Below, in pieces: positions 32,807 to 43,197 of a stretch of 46,166 nt of DNA; positions within the stretch are counted from its first letter, which is position 1; every line of letters begins with the position of its first letter. Under the pieces are notes generated by a model that worked only from the letters and a program-made list of their open reading frames with translations, was not told the origin of the DNA and did no database searches. The translations under genes were made by a program, and so were the position numbers. The stretch comes from an uncultured Pelagibacteraceae bacterium. Lineage in GTDB: Bacteria > Pseudomonadota > Alphaproteobacteria > Pelagibacterales > Pelagibacteraceae. The stretch spans positions 1 through 46,166 of the forward strand of contig CACJYQ010000007.1 of assembly GCA_902597725.1 (NCBI GenBank), written 5' to 3'.

Positions 32807-33307
32807 ATGAAAAAAAACTCTTACTCATACGATGAGCTTATAAATTGTGGTGAGGGCAAATTATTTGGTCCTGGTAATGCTAAATTACCTCTTCCACCAA
32901 TGCTTATGTTTGATAGAATTACAGAAATTAATGATGACAAAGGAGCTTTTAAAAAAGGTTTATTAAAAGCTGAGTTAGATATTAAAAATGATCTTTGGTT
33001 TTTTAATTGTCATTTTAAGGAGGATCCTGTGATGCCAGGTTGTCTTGGACTTGATGCTATGTGGCAATTAGTTGGGTTTTATTTAGGTTGGATAGGAAAC
33101 CCTGGGAAAGGAAGAGCATTAGGTGTTGGGACAGTAAAATTCACAGGCGAAGTATTACAAGATGTTAAATTAGTGACATATGAAATTGATATGAAAAAAA
33201 TTATGTCTCCAGGTGGTACAACCGTCGGTCTTGCGAATGGAGTAGTTTTAGCTGATGGAAAAAAAATTTATTCAGCAGATAGTTTAAAAGTAGGATTATT
33301 TAAATAA
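32807..33307 (+). CDS. fabA: 3-hydroxydecanoyl-ACP dehydratase/isomerase
   Basis: The 166-residue hotdog enzyme dehydrates 3-hydroxydecanoyl-ACP and isomerises the trans-2 to the cis-3 double bond, starting unsaturated fatty acid synthesis. The catalytic His is H69 in [12 protein letters not shown] and the Asp is D83 in LGLDAMWQ, matching E. coli H70 and D84. Length is close to the usual 171. It is the first gene of fabA-fabB-fabI, divergent from irr, with a one-base TAATG overlap to fabB. Confidence 0.96.
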   Translation: MKKNSYSYDELINCGEGKLFGPGNAKLPLPPMLMFDRITEINDDKGAFKKGLLKAELDIKNDLWFFNCHFKEDPVMPGCLGLDAMWQLVGFYLGWIGNPGKGRALGVGTVKFTGEVLQDVKLVTYEIDMKKIMSPGGTTVGLANGVVLADGKKIYSADSLKVGLFK

Positions 33308-34518
33308 TGAGGAGAGTAGTAATCACAGGTTTGGGTATTGTTTCTTGTTTAGGTAATGATCAAGAAGAAGTTCATCAATCGCTTTTAAACTCAAAATCAG
33401 GAATTACTTTTTCTGAGGAATATAAAGAGCATAATCTAAAAAGCCATGTTCATGGTAAACCTAATATTAAACTTGAGGATCATGTAGATAGAAAAACTAT
33501 AAGATTCATGGGATCAGGCTCAGCTTATAATTATATTGCAATGAAAGAGGCAATTAAAGACTCAGGTTTAGAGGAAAATGAAGTTAGTAATTTCAAAACT
33601 GGAATTGTAATGGGTTCTGGAGGTCCTTCAATCGAAAATGTAATTTTGGCTGCAGATAAAACCAGAGCTAAAACTCCAAAATTAATGGGTCCATTTATTG
33701 TTCCACGAACAATGGCTAGTACTGCTTCTGCAACGCTTGCAGTACCTTTTAAAATCAAAGGAACAAACTATACAATGAGCTCTGCTTGTGCAACTAGTGG
33801 GCATTGTATTGGAAACTCTATGGAATTAATTCAAATGGGTAAACAGGATGTCGTATTCGCTGGTGGTAGTGAAGAAATTCATTGGGCAATGACTGCCATG
33901 TTTGATGCTATGACTGCTTTATCATCAAAATATAATGATACGCCAGAAACGGCTTCGAGAGCCTATGATAAAACTAGAGATGGATTTGTCATAGCTGGGG
34001 GTGGTGGAGTTTTGGTACTTGAAGAATACGAGCATGCTAAGGCTAGAGGAGCTAAAATTTATGCAGAATTAACTGGTTATGGCGCTACCTCTGATGGTTA
34101 TGATATGGTAGCACCATCAGGTGAAGGAGCTGTAAGATGTATGCAAATGGCAATGGCTACAGCAAAAAATAAAATTGATTACATCAATACTCATGGAACA
34201 TCTACACCGGTTGGAGATATCACAGAACTAAATGCAGTAAAAAATACCTTCGGAGAAAATATTCCAAAAATAAGTTCAACAAAATCTTTATCAGGTCATC
34301 CGTTGGGTGCAGCTTCTGTTCATGAGGCAATTTATTGTTTGATTATGATGAAAAATAATTTCATTGCAGGATCAGCAAACATTAACGATATAGATGAGGA
34401 AGCGAAAAAATTCCCAATAGTTGCAAAAACAGAAACTGGTGCAACTTTAAACACAGTTATGTCAAATAGTTTTGGTTTTGGTGGGACCAACGCAGCATTG
34501 ATTTTTGAGAAGGTCTAA
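33307..34518 (+). CDS. fabB: 3-oxoacyl-ACP synthase I
   Basis: The 403-residue condensing enzyme elongates acyl-ACPs, including the cis-3-decenoyl-ACP made by FabA. The catalytic triad is visible: the cysteine in [10 protein letters not shown] (C161), a histidine in [11 protein letters not shown] and a second in [12 protein letters not shown]. The C-terminal [15 protein letters not shown] is complete. Pairing with fabA identifies it as KAS I rather than KAS II. The ATG shares a base with the fabA stop, and fabI starts two bases after its end, so the three genes are one translationally coupled operon. Confidence 0.96.
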   Translation: MRRVVITGLGIVSCLGNDQEEVHQSLLNSKSGITFSEEYKEHNLKSHVHGKPNIKLEDHVDRKTIRFMGSGSAYNYIAMKEAIKDSGLEENEVSNFKTGIVMGSGGPSIENVILAADKTRAKTPKLMGPFIVPRTMASTASATLAVPFKIKGTNYTMSSACATSGHCIGNSMELIQMGKQDVVFAGGSEEIHWAMTAMFDAMTALSSKYNDTPETASRAYDKTRDGFVIAGGGGVLVLEEYEHAKARGAKIYAELTGYGATSDGYDMVAPSGEGAVRCMQMAMATAKNKIDYINTHGTSTPVGDITELNAVKNTFGENIPKISSTKSLSGHPLGAASVHEAIYCLIMMKNNFIAGSANINDIDEEAKKFPIVAKTETGATLNTVMSNSFGFGGTNAALIFEKV

Positions 34519-34520
34519 TT

Positions 34521-35306
34521 ATGAGTTTAATGAAAGGAAAAAAAGGATTAATAATGGGCGTTGCCAATGAGAGGTCTATTGCCTGGGGTATCTCTCAAAA
34601 ATTAGCTGAAGCAGGAGCTGAGTTAGCATTTACATATTTAGGTGATGCTCTTAAAAAAAGAGTAATACCTTTAGCAGAAAAATTAGATTCAAAAGTGACT
34701 TTTAGTTGTGATGTTGAAAAAAAAGAGGAAGTTGTAAAATTATTTGAAGATATTAAATCTCAATGGGGAGAAATTGATTTTGTTGTTCACGCAGTTGCTT
34801 TTTCAGATAAATCAGAATTATCTGGTGAATATTTAAATACTACCAGAGAAAACTTTTTAAGAAGTATGTTAATTTCTTGCTTTTCATTTACTGAAGTCGC
34901 TAGAGAAGCATCAAAAGTGATGAAAAGTGGTGGCAGTATGTTAACTTTGACTTACGAGTCCACTAAAGCTATTCCAAATTATAATGTGATGGGCGTCTGT
35001 AAATCTGCTCTTGAAGCGAGCGTTAAATACCTTGCAAGAGATTTAGGTACAAAAGGAGTAAGAGTAAATGCAATAAGTGCTGGGCCTATCAAAACACTAG
35101 CAGCATCAGCAATAGGAGATGCAAAATTTTTGTATAAATGGAACGAAGATCACTCTTTTTTAAAAAGAAACGTAGATATTCATGATGTTGGTAATTCAGC
35201 ATTGTATTTGCTTAGTGAGCTCGCGAATGGTGTAACAGGTGAAATCCACTATGTGGATGCCGGATATAATAAAGTTGGAATGCCAGATCCTAAAAATATA
35301 AGTTAA
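34521..35306 (+). CDS. fabI: Enoyl-ACP reductase (NADH)
   Basis: The 261-residue short-chain reductase reduces trans-2-enoyl-ACP in each elongation cycle. FabI-type features are the GVANERSIAWGIS nucleotide motif (the divergent glycine motif of FabI), the active-site Tyr-x6-Lys in YNVMGVCK and the VNAISAGPIKTLAASAI segment covering the substrate loop. It is the last gene of the fabA-fabB-fabI operon and is followed by a 9-base gap and then a convergent small ORF. It is the target family of triclosan. Confidence 0.96.
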   Translation: MSLMKGKKGLIMGVANERSIAWGISQKLAEAGAELAFTYLGDALKKRVIPLAEKLDSKVTFSCDVEKKEEVVKLFEDIKSQWGEIDFVVHAVAFSDKSELSGEYLNTTRENFLRSMLISCFSFTEVAREASKVMKSGGSMLTLTYESTKAIPNYNVMGVCKSALEASVKYLARDLGTKGVRVNAISAGPIKTLAASAIGDAKFLYKWNEDHSFLKRNVDIHDVGNSALYLLSELANGVTGEIHYVDAGYNKVGMPDPKNIS

Positions 35307-35315
35307 ATTTTAAAT

Positions 35316-35435
35316 TTAAAACCCACCTCGCCAATTACTTTTATCATTAAATTGGTCCTTTTCTTTTTTAGAAGTAGGCCTAAATAAATAATAAATCACA
35401 AATACTAAACAAACTAAAAATATAAATATCTCCAT
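35316..35435 (-). CDS. Possible 39-residue single-pass membrane protein after pnp
   Basis: The ATG at 35435 lies ten bases after the pnp stop on the same strand and opens 39 codons ending in TAA. The product has an N-terminal transmembrane helix (MEIFIFLVCLVFVIYYLF) followed by an RPTSKKEKDQ basic stretch and a polar tail ending in WRGGF, an Nin-Cout or reversed anchor with a cytoplasmic positive patch. Codon composition and the complete helix-plus-tail layout look coding rather than random. It would be translated by coupling to pnp. I recognise no family. It could tether an RNA-degradation component to the membrane, but that is speculation. Confidence 0.5.
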   Translation of the reverse strand: MEIFIFLVCLVFVIYYLFRPTSKKEKDQFNDKSNWRGGF

Positions 35436-35445
35436 AAATTTAAAT

Positions 35446-37518
35446 CTATTCAGCTACTTGTTTCATAGATAATTTAACTTTGCCTCTATCGAAACCAATT
35501 ACTTTAACTTTTACCTCGTCACCTTCTTTAACAACATCAGTAACCTTTGCAACTCTCTTGTCTGCAAGTTCTGAGATATGAACAAGACCATCTTGTTTTC
35601 CCAAGAAATTAACAAATGCACCAAACTCCATAATCTTCATTACTTTGCCTGAGTAAATTTTGTTTAATTCAGCTTTTGCGGTAATGTCTTTGATCATTTG
35701 CATTGCAATATTTCTAGACTCTTCGTCTGGAGCAGCAACTGTCACCACACCTTCATCATTTACATCTACTTTTGCACCTGATTTTTCAACAATTTCTCTA
35801 ATCGTTGCACCACCTTTTCCGATTACTGCGGCAATGTCTTTTTTATCAACATTAACTTGTTCCATTTTTGGAGTATGTTTTCCAACCTCAGATCTTGAAA
35901 CTGATAATGCTTTATTCATTTCTCCTAAGATATGAACTCTTCCATCTTTAGCTTGACTTAATGCCTGTTCCATAATTTCAAATGTAATACCTGTAATCTT
36001 GATATCCATTTGAAGAGATGTAATTCCATCTTTGGTTCCAGCTACCTTAAAATCCATATCACCTAAATGATCCTCATCACCTAAAATGTCTGATAGGACA
36101 CTAAAATCGTTACCCTCTTTAATTAATCCCATTGCAATACCAGCAACTGGCTCTTTAATTGGTACTCCAGCATCCATTAATGCTAAAGATGTTCCGCATA
36201 CAGTAGCCATTGAGGAAGAGCCATTAGACTCAGTAATTTCTGAAACTACTCTAAAAGTATAAGGAAATGATTCTTTTATTGGTAAAGAAGAATTAATTGC
36301 TCTCCATGCTAATTTACCATGACCAATTTCTCTTCTACCTGTTCCAATTCTTCCAGTTTCTCCGACTGAAAAAGGGGGGAAGTTGTAGTGCAGCATAAAT
36401 CTTTCTCTTTGTAATCCATCTAAACTTTCAATTCTTTGTTCATCATCAGATGTACCTAGGGTGGCAGTAACTATCGCTTGTGTTTCTCCTCTAGTAAATA
36501 AGGCTGAACCGTGAGTTCTTGGTAAAATTCCTACCTCACAAGATATAGGTCTAACATCAGATAATCCTCTACCATCAATTCTATTTTTATTTTTCAAAAT
36601 ATCTGTTCTAACTATAGTTTTTTCAATTTTTTTAAGCTCAGAATTTACATCTAGATCAGTGTAATTTTCATCCTCTTCGTAAAGTTTTTTAGCCTTATCG
36701 GTAATCTCAGAAATTTGATTTGATCTATCTTGTTTATCTCTTGTTGCAAAAGCTTTTTTAAGATCTTCAGTAAATGTTTCTTCAAGTTTTTTTTTAACTT
36801 CTGATAAATCTTTCTTTTCAACAACCCATTCAGATTTTCTACATTCTTTTGCAAGTTCTTCAATCATTTTAATTACAGGAACAAAACCTTCGTGACCAAA
36901 TTTAACTGCGTTTAACATTTCTTCCTCTGTCAAACCACTTGCTTCAGACTCAACCATAAGTACAGCATCTTTTGTACCTGCTACGACTAAATCTAATTTT
37001 GACTTTTCCAAATCACTCTTTGATGGATTTAAAACATACTTGCCATCAATATATCCAACTCTAGAAGCACCCACAGGACCCATAAATGGCATTCCTGATA
37101 TAGCTAGTGCTGCTGAAGAAGCTATAATTGATAAAATATCTGCCTCATTTTCTTTATCGTAAGAAATTACAGTTGGTAACAACTGAACTTCATTTTTAAA
37201 TTCATCAGGAAACAATGGTCTGATTGGTCTATCAATTAATCTAGAGATTAACGTCTCACTTTCAGTTGGTCTTGCTTCTCTTTTGAAATATCCACCTGGG
37301 ATTTTTCCAGCTGCATAATATTTTTCTTGATAATTTACAGATAATGGAAAGTAATCTACGTCTGGATTTACTTTCTTTGCCCCCACCACTGTTGCTAGTA
37401 CGACTGTTTCTCCACTTTTTGCAATTATTGCACCATCTGCCTGTCTTGCTATTTTACCTGTTTCTAAACTTATCTTTTTTCCTGCTACTTCAATTTCCTT
37501 TTTATATAATTTAAACAT
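35446..37518 (-). CDS. pnp: Polynucleotide phosphorylase
   Basis: The 690-residue exoribonuclease degrades RNA by phosphorolysis and belongs to the degradosome. It contains two RNase PH domains (the second with the phosphate-binding SSSMATVCG region and the catalytic [18 protein letters not shown]). A KH domain ([15 protein letters not shown]) follows, then a C-terminal S1 domain ([15 protein letters not shown]...[11 protein letters not shown]). It is slightly shorter than E. coli PNPase (711). It follows rpsO in the same order as in most bacteria. Just upstream, an out-of-frame 19-codon ORF overlaps its start. Confidence 0.97.
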   Translation of the reverse strand: MFKLYKKEIEVAGKKISLETGKIARQADGAIIAKSGETVVLATVVGAKKVNPDVDYFPLSVNYQEKYYAAGKIPGGYFKREARPTESETLISRLIDRPIRPLFPDEFKNEVQLLPTVISYDKENEADILSIIASSAALAISGMPFMGPVGASRVGYIDGKYVLNPSKSDLEKSKLDLVVAGTKDAVLMVESEASGLTEEEMLNAVKFGHEGFVPVIKMIEELAKECRKSEWVVEKKDLSEVKKKLEETFTEDLKKAFATRDKQDRSNQISEITDKAKKLYEEDENYTDLDVNSELKKIEKTIVRTDILKNKNRIDGRGLSDVRPISCEVGILPRTHGSALFTRGETQAIVTATLGTSDDEQRIESLDGLQRERFMLHYNFPPFSVGETGRIGTGRREIGHGKLAWRAINSSLPIKESFPYTFRVVSEITESNGSSSMATVCGTSLALMDAGVPIKEPVAGIAMGLIKEGNDFSVLSDILGDEDHLGDMDFKVAGTKDGITSLQMDIKITGITFEIMEQALSQAKDGRVHILGEMNKALSVSRSEVGKHTPKMEQVNVDKKDIAAVIGKGGATIREIVEKSGAKVDVNDEGVVTVAAPDEESRNIAMQMIKDITAKAELNKIYSGKVMKIMEFGAFVNFLGKQDGLVHISELADKRVAKVTDVVKEGDEVKVKVIGFDRGKVKLSMKQVAE

Positions 37519-37544
37519 TTCATTTCCATTTCGTTTCGTTCCAT
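37485..37544 (-). other. Upstream ORF overlapping the pnp start
   Basis: A 19-codon ORF starts at 37544 and ends with TAG at 37485, out of frame with pnp, so it overlaps the pnp ATG (37518). It has three in-frame ATGs. Its DNA is a GAAATGGAA-like purine-rich tract. It may affect pnp initiation or be accidental. Confidence 0.3.
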
Positions 37545-37566
37545 TTCGATCTATCTATCTTGACTT

Positions 37567-37815
37567 CTATTTTCTTAAATTCAATTTCGACAGTACATTT
37601 TTGTAAGAATCCATTTTATTTTTCTTTAGGTATTCTAACAATTTTTTTCTTCTATTAACAGCCCTCAACAATCCAACGGAAGAATGTTTATCTTTTTTGA
37701 ATTGCTTTATATGCTTTGAGAGATTTTCGATTTTTTCTGTTAACAAAGCAATCTGAATCTCAGACGATCCTGTATCCTTGTCATGCATTGCTAATTCTTG
37801 TATCTTTTTATTCAT
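37567..37815 (-). CDS. rpsO: 30S ribosomal protein S15
   Basis: The 82-residue protein matches S15 but lacks about seven N-terminal residues of the E. coli form (89). Conserved parts are DTGSSEIQIALLTEKI, the HIKQFKKDKHSSVGLL loop and LLRAVNRRKKLLEYLK. S15 binds the central domain of 16S rRNA and bridges to the large subunit. It lies 10 bases downstream of rbfA and 48 bases upstream of pnp. In many bacteria truB separates rbfA from rpsO, and it is not present here. Confidence 0.96.
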   Translation of the reverse strand: MNKKIQELAMHDKDTGSSEIQIALLTEKIENLSKHIKQFKKDKHSSVGLLRAVNRRKKLLEYLKKNKMDSYKNVLSKLNLRK

Positions 37816-37825
37816 GCTTTTCTTT

Positions 37826-38194
37826 CTATTTATTTGTTTGTTTAATTAAATTCTCTATTTTTTCTGCATACTCAAAAGACTCATCTTTTCTAAAGAGTAT
37901 TTTGGGTAAAAATTTCATAACTACTTTTTGCGATAAGATTTTTCTAATCAAAAATGAGTACTCTTTTAAAACATTAATTGTCTCATCGGCATCTTTTCCA
38001 CCTAATGGTAGAACGTATGCTTTCGCAATTTTTAAATCAGGGCTCATTCTAACTTCAGTAACTGTTATTGTATTCGTCTCTATATTCGGTAGTTTAGCTT
38101 CATTTCTTATAAAAATCATGCTTAAAGACTGTTTAATCATTTCTCCGACTCTTAGCTGTCTTTGAGTTACTGGTTTTCCAATTCTATCTGCCAT
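37826..38194 (-). CDS. rbfA: Ribosome-binding factor A
   Basis: The 122-residue protein has the RbfA KH-like fold, with ERIGEMIKQSLS-type N-terminal helix and the central ITVTEVRMSPDLKIAKAYVLPLGG signature. It helps mature the 30S subunit during 16S processing and cold adaptation. Its start shares one base with the infB stop, so the two are coupled. It is followed after ten bases by rpsO. Length is normal. Confidence 0.94.
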   Translation of the reverse strand: MADRIGKPVTQRQLRVGEMIKQSLSMIFIRNEAKLPNIETNTITVTEVRMSPDLKIAKAYVLPLGGKDADETINVLKEYSFLIRKILSQKVVMKFLPKILFRKDESFEYAEKIENLIKQTNK

Positions 38195-40365
38195 TAAATT
38201 GACCTCTCCGTAGATGTAGTACTAAATGCCTCTATAGTATCATTTTTTTGAAAATCCATATAATCTTTAACTGTAATCCCACATTCTTGACCACCACTAA
38301 CCTGTTTTACTTGATTTTTTTCTCTAAAAATTGACGAAACCTTTCCTGTATAAATAATAGTCCCATCTCTTATAATTCTCACATCTGATGAACTGCTAAT
38401 TTCACCCTCTGTAACTTTTGAACCAGCAACCTTACCTGCACCTGATACTTTGAATATCTCTAAAATTTGTGCAGTGCCAGTAATTTTTTCCTGAACATCA
38501 GGTGTTAATAGTCCGGACATTCTTTGCTTAATAAAATCTAAAACTTCATAAATAATATTATATGATGAGATTTTAATATTTTCATTTTCAGCAAGTTTTT
38601 TTGCTTCTTTACTAGGTTTAACATTAAAAGCTATTAAGACTGCATTTGAAGCCTTTGCCAATGTAACATCCGTCTCGGTTACCATACCAATATCGGCCAA
38701 AATTATTTTTGCTTTAACTTCTTCATGTTTTATCTGACTAATTGCATTTTTAATTGCTTCAGATGATCCATGAACATCAGATTTAATTATCATGTTAAGT
38801 TCTCTCGATGAATTGCTAGAGAATGCAGACTCTTGAGTTGCAAATGTCAGAGGATTTTTATTTTCTTTTTTTTCCTGAGCTCGAGACTCACTTAAAGTTT
38901 TTACCTCTTTTTCACTTTCAAATATGATAAAATCATCACCTGCTTTTGATGCACCATTTATTCCTAACACTTCTACAGGTGTAGATGGAAAAGCCCTGTC
39001 AATATTTTGACCTTTATCGTTTATTATTGCTCTTATTTTTCCCCATTTAATTCCGCTTACAAAAAAATCACTTTTTTTCAAAGTTCCAGATGTTACAATA
39101 ATACTAACAACCGGCCCTCTGCCAGGATCGATTTTTGACTCTAAAACTATACCTGTGGCTTTAGAATCATAATCTGTCTTGAGATCTAGTATTTCAGCTT
39201 GAAGAATTATTGACTCTACTAGTTTGTCTAAATTTTTTTTTGTTTTGGTTGAAATTTCTACCATTAAAGTGTCACCAGATAAATCTTCTGCAATTAATTC
39301 ATGCTCTAATAATTGATTTTTAATTTTTTTGGGATCAGCCTCAGGTAAATCACATTTATTAATTGCAACTACTATTGGCACATTAGCAGCTTTTGCGTGC
39401 TTTATTGACTCTATTGTTTGGGGTTTCACACCATCATCTGCAGCAACTACCAATACAACAACATCAGTTAATTTTGATCCCCTTGCTCTCATTTCTGTGA
39501 ATGCGGCATGGCCTGGGGTATCAATGAATGTCAATTTATTTCCTTGACTTTCAATTTGATAGGCACCTATGTGTTGAGTTATTCCTCCAAATTCTCCTGA
39601 CACAACATTTGCACTTCTTAAAACATCTAAAAGTGAAGTTTTACCATGATCAACATGGCCCATAACAGTGACTATTGGTGGCCTATTTTTTAAATTTTCA
39701 GATCTAGAGGATTTTATCTTTTGAATAATTTCCTCTGCTTTTTCCTCTCTTATTGGATTATGACCAAACTCTTTTACTAAAAATTCTGCTGTATCTGCTG
39801 CCAATGTTTGGTTTATTGTAACCGTTACTCCCATTCCAAAAAGATATTTAATTACATTGCTTGATTGCTCTGCCATTCTATTTGCTAGTTCACGCACTGT
39901 AATTGCTTCAGGAATATTGATATCTCTTTTGACAGGTTTTAAATCTTCTTGTCTATTTTCTTTATTTAAGTTTTTATTTTCTTTTTCTCTAGCTCTTTTT
40001 ACTGAAGCCAAGCTTCTTTCTCTTGCCTCTATTTCATCACTCAATGCTCTGGAAACTGTAAGTTTAACCTCTCTTTTTTTAGTACCCAGTTTTAGTTTCT
40101 TATCCTTTAAATTTCCCTCATCTTTTAGTCTTTTCGTAGCCCTTTGTTCTGCGAGTTTCCTTTTTTCAAAATCGTTGAATGTACCTTGTTTTTTTGTTGC
40201 GAAGATTGGTCTATCAGGTCTTGATGAAGTTCCTTTTTTTGCAAATTTATTTGTGTTTTTAGTTATTAAAATTGATTTGCTTCCACGTGGCTTGATCGAA
40301 TCAAAATTCTTTATGGGTTTTTTTGATTTTCCAGAAATTGTTAATTTTGTTTTTTTGTTTTCCAT
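38194..40365 (-). CDS. infB: Translation initiation factor IF-2
   Basis: The 723-residue GTPase places initiator tRNA on the 30S subunit. The first 150 residues are a Lys/Arg/Glu-rich linker with IF2-N-like sequence near [21 protein letters not shown]. The G domain has [12 protein letters not shown] (G1), DTPGHAAF (G3) and [10 protein letters not shown] (G4). C-terminal domains end with [16 protein letters not shown] and [16 protein letters not shown]. It sits 10 bases downstream of nusA and is coupled to rbfA. A ylxR gene, often found between nusA and infB, is absent. Confidence 0.97.
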   Translation of the reverse strand: MENKKTKLTISGKSKKPIKNFDSIKPRGSKSILITKNTNKFAKKGTSSRPDRPIFATKKQGTFNDFEKRKLAEQRATKRLKDEGNLKDKKLKLGTKKREVKLTVSRALSDEIEARERSLASVKRAREKENKNLNKENRQEDLKPVKRDINIPEAITVRELANRMAEQSSNVIKYLFGMGVTVTINQTLAADTAEFLVKEFGHNPIREEKAEEIIQKIKSSRSENLKNRPPIVTVMGHVDHGKTSLLDVLRSANVVSGEFGGITQHIGAYQIESQGNKLTFIDTPGHAAFTEMRARGSKLTDVVVLVVAADDGVKPQTIESIKHAKAANVPIVVAINKCDLPEADPKKIKNQLLEHELIAEDLSGDTLMVEISTKTKKNLDKLVESIILQAEILDLKTDYDSKATGIVLESKIDPGRGPVVSIIVTSGTLKKSDFFVSGIKWGKIRAIINDKGQNIDRAFPSTPVEVLGINGASKAGDDFIIFESEKEVKTLSESRAQEKKENKNPLTFATQESAFSSNSSRELNMIIKSDVHGSSEAIKNAISQIKHEEVKAKIILADIGMVTETDVTLAKASNAVLIAFNVKPSKEAKKLAENENIKISSYNIIYEVLDFIKQRMSGLLTPDVQEKITGTAQILEIFKVSGAGKVAGSKVTEGEISSSSDVRIIRDGTIIYTGKVSSIFREKNQVKQVSGGQECGITVKDYMDFQKNDTIEAFSTTSTERSI

Positions 40366-40375
40366 ACCTCATTAC

Positions 40376-41929
40376 TCAATCTTTATAAACAATACTTCTT
40401 GCAGACATAATCAAAGCATCTGCCTCATCTTTTGATAATGCAAAATCCTCAAGATACCCTTCAATTTTTATTTTAGAACCCTTGATGACATCATATCCTC
40501 CAGTCAATTCATCTGATGCTAAGTCAGCAAAATCCTTCAATTTAAGAATTTTTTGCTCACCCAATGTAACTAACATACCAGGAGTTAAACCTTTTAAATT
40601 TATTAGAGACTCATCTAGTCCAAGCTCTTTTATTCTTTTTGAAATATCCTCTTGATCTTTTTCATGAAACTCTTTTGCTCTTTCAATTAAAGCTTTTGCT
40701 GTATCCTCCTCTATACCCTCAATTTTTAATAAGTTCTCAACAGAACTATCTTTAATGTCATCAATTGTTGAAAATCCTTCAGCGACTAATAATTGCCCTA
40801 AAGTTTCATCCAATTCTAGATTTTTAACAAAGTTCTCTGTTTTCTCTTTAAATTCTAATTGTCTTCTTTCAGAGTCCTCTTTATCAGTCATTATGTTGAT
40901 CTCATAATTAATAAGTTTAGTAGCTAATCTGACGTTTTGTCCTCTTCGCCCGATAGCTTTACTTAAATTTTCTTCGGTTAATATTACATCTAACTTTTTT
41001 CTCTCAGAATCAACGTTAACTCTTAAAACGTCAGCAGGTGAAAGTGAATTTGATACTAAAATAGCAGGATCTTCTGACCAATTGACTATATCAATTTTTT
41101 CACCTTGAAGCTCATTTACAACTGCTTGTACTCTCGAACCTCTCATACCAACACAAGCACCGACTGGGTCTAAAGACGCTTCAACTGCTTTAACACAAAT
41201 TTTTGCTCTGCTACCTGGATCTCTGGAAGAGGATTTTATTTCAATTAAACCGTCATATATTTCAGGAACTTCTTGAATGAAAAGTTTCTCCATAAATTTT
41301 GGGTGTGCTCTAGATAGAAAAATCTGTTGTCCTCTTTGCTCTCTTCTCACATCGAAACAATAAGCTTTAATTCTATCACCAGCTTTGATGATCTCTCTTG
41401 GTATTAGCTCATTTTTTTGAATAATTGCCTCTGTTCTTCCTAAATCTACAATTACATTACCGAATTCTAATCTTTTTACAATTCCACTTAATATTGTGTC
41501 CTTTTTATCAATATAATCATTGTATTGTTTATCACGCTCTGCTTCTCTAACGTTAGAATTTATTACTTGCTTTGCTATTTGTGCAGCAATTCTTCCAAAA
41601 TCAAAAGTTGGTAAAGGTTGTAATACTTCATCACCAATTGATTTTTCTTTATTGGACTTATCCAGATTTATTGCATCCTGTAACTTAATTTCTGTATTTG
41701 CGTTTTCGGGGTTTTCCGTAACAATTAATTTTCTAAAAATTTCTATATCTCCATTATCTCTATTTATAGAAACTTTTATCTCATTATCTTGACCAAATTT
41801 TGATTTTGCTGCTCTTGCTATTCCAGTCTCCATCGAATTGATAATTAATTCTTTATCGATAGACTTCTCAAGCGCAACTGCTTCAGCAATTCTAAGTAAT
41901 TCTAATTTGTCGGCTCTTTTATTTAACAT
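40376..41929 (-). CDS. nusA: Transcription termination/antitermination factor NusA
   Basis: The 517-residue factor starts best at the ATG at 41929 (MLNKRADKLELL); an in-frame start at 41968 would run through a terminator hairpin and gives no NusA-like sequence. Domains are the RNA-polymerase-binding N-terminal domain (about 1-130), S1 (DTILSGIVKRLEFGNVIVDL), two KH domains (GACVGMRGSRVQAV and KAIGRRGQNVRLA) and two acidic repeats at the C-terminus. It binds RNA polymerase and stimulates pausing and intrinsic termination. The ribosome binding site GGAG is at 41944-41941, directly after a terminator U-tract. infB follows after ten bases. Confidence 0.96.
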   Translation of the reverse strand: MLNKRADKLELLRIAEAVALEKSIDKELIINSMETGIARAAKSKFGQDNEIKVSINRDNGDIEIFRKLIVTENPENANTEIKLQDAINLDKSNKEKSIGDEVLQPLPTFDFGRIAAQIAKQVINSNVREAERDKQYNDYIDKKDTILSGIVKRLEFGNVIVDLGRTEAIIQKNELIPREIIKAGDRIKAYCFDVRREQRGQQIFLSRAHPKFMEKLFIQEVPEIYDGLIEIKSSSRDPGSRAKICVKAVEASLDPVGACVGMRGSRVQAVVNELQGEKIDIVNWSEDPAILVSNSLSPADVLRVNVDSERKKLDVILTEENLSKAIGRRGQNVRLATKLINYEINIMTDKEDSERRQLEFKEKTENFVKNLELDETLGQLLVAEGFSTIDDIKDSSVENLLKIEGIEEDTAKALIERAKEFHEKDQEDISKRIKELGLDESLINLKGLTPGMLVTLGEQKILKLKDFADLASDELTGGYDVIKGSKIKIEGYLEDFALSKDEADALIMSARSIVYKD

Positions 41930-41944
41930 TTTTTTGTTTGCTCC

Positions 41945-41971
41945 AAAAAAAAATGGGCATATGCCCATTTT
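41945..41971 (-). terminator. Intrinsic terminator directly ahead of nusA (possible attenuator)
   Basis: AAAATGGGCAT at 41950-41960 is perfectly repeated in inverted form through 41971, and nine T follow on the minus strand (41953-41945). The tract ends one base before the nusA GGAG ribosome binding site. It can terminate metK transcripts and also any transcript from the promoter at 41994-42021. Confidence 0.8.
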
Positions 41972-41993
41972 GTAAATTCAACAATGTTAGAGA

Positions 41994-42021
41994 AATATAA
42001 TAAAGTTTTTTTTTAATTCAA
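41994..42021 (-). promoter_or_regulatory. Candidate nusA promoter upstream of the terminator hairpin
   Basis: TTGAAT (42021-42016) and TATATT (41999-41994) are separated by 16 bases. The predicted start near 41987 would give a 58-base nusA leader containing the hairpin and U-tract, just downstream of the metK stop (42028). Confidence 0.5.
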
Positions 42022-42027
42022 CTTAAA

Positions 42028-43197
42028 CTATTTAGAAAAAATGCCTATTTTATCTATTTTTTCCCATGAAAATGAACCATCGTCTTCAGGTAATCTACCA
42101 AAATGACCATAGGCGGCTGTTTTTTCATAAATCGGTTTATTTAAATTTAACATTTCTCTTATTCCTCTTGGGCTTAAATCAAAATTTTCCTTAATTTTTT
42201 CAACTACAAATTTATTTTTATCTAGATCATTATCAAATAAGTTCACATAGATTGATAATGGTTTTGAAACACCAATTGCATATGCCAGCTGGATTAAACA
42301 CCTTTCTGAGATTTTTGAACCAACAACATTTTTAGCAATATATCTAGCTGCGTAGGCTGCTGATCGATCTACTTTTGTAGGATCTTTACCTGAAAATGCA
42401 CCACCTCCATGTGGTGCAGCTCCTCCATAAGTATCAACTATAATTTTTCTTCCAGTTAATCCGCAATCTCCATCAGGACCTCCAATAACAAAATTTCCTG
42501 TTGGATTAACATAAAATTCATCCTCATTAAAACCATCAATAAAATTTTTTGGTATAGACTTTAGCATATAAGGTCTCAACAGATCTTTAACCTGGGACTG
42601 ATTCACATCAGCAGAGTGCTGCGAAGAAATAACAACTGATTTTACCTTTGATGGCTTTCCATCAATATACTCAAACGTTACTTGGCTTTTGGAGTCTGGC
42701 TCAATATTTTTTAATTTTCCAGATTTTCTATCCTCTGCCATTAATCTTAAAATCTTATGAGAATAATGAATTGGTGCTGGCATTAATACATCAGTTTCAT
42801 TACAAGCATAACCAAACATAATTCCTTGATCACCAGCTCCTTCATCTTTATTACCAGATGAGTCCACGCCCATTGCAATATCAGCAGATTGGGAGTGTAA
42901 ATGACTTTCTATTTTTGTGGCTTCTTTCCAAGTAAAACCATCTTGATCATAACCTATATCTTTTATACAACCTCTAACCTTTTCAATTAATTCGTCCTTT
43001 TTAATTTCAGGGCCTCTTACTTCCCCTGCCATAACAACTTTATTAGTTGTTGTTAATGTTTCACAAGCTACTCTAGAATAGGGATCTCCTGAAATAAAAG
43101 TGTCAACAACCATATCAGAAATTCTGTCTGATACTTTATCAGGATGTCCCTCTGAAACTGACTCGCTTGTAAAAAGATAATTTTTTAAATCACTCAT
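42028..43197 (-). CDS. metK: S-adenosylmethionine synthetase
   Basis: The 389-residue enzyme makes SAM from methionine and ATP. Signatures are [20 protein letters not shown] at the start, [12 protein letters not shown] with the hexapeptide, the P-loop-like [19 protein letters not shown] and DLSPRGI near the C-terminus. Length is typical (about 384). It overlaps lnt by eight bases and is followed by the terminator just before nusA. No SAM riboswitch leader is possible in the overlap, so any control acts at a more upstream promoter. Confidence 0.97.
   Translation of the reverse strand: MSDLKNYLFTSESVSEGHPDKVSDRISDMVVDTFISGDPYSRVACETLTTTNKVVMAGEVRGPEIKKDELIEKVRGCIKDIGYDQDGFTWKEATKIESHLHSQSADIAMGVDSSGNKDEGAGDQGIMFGYACNETDVLMPAPIHYSHKILRLMAEDRKSGKLKNIEPDSKSQVTFEYIDGKPSKVKSVVISSQHSADVNQSQVKDLLRPYMLKSIPKNFIDGFNEDEFYVNPTGNFVIGGPDGDCGLTGRKIIVDTYGGAAPHGGGAFSGKDPTKVDRSAAYAARYIAKNVVGSKISERCLIQLAYAIGVSKPLSIYVNLFDNDLDKNKFVVEKIKENFDLSPRGIREMLNLNKPIYEKTAAYGHFGRLPEDDGSFSWEKIDKIGIFSK

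Noticed and set aside
39857-40435. 192-codon plus-strand ORF opposite infB
   Set aside because: Ser/Leu/Phe-rich complement of the lysine- and glutamate-rich IF-2 linker; a shadow ORF.
41930-41968. Upstream nusA start giving 13 extra residues
   Set aside because: The codons fall in the terminator hairpin and U-tract, so they are not coding.
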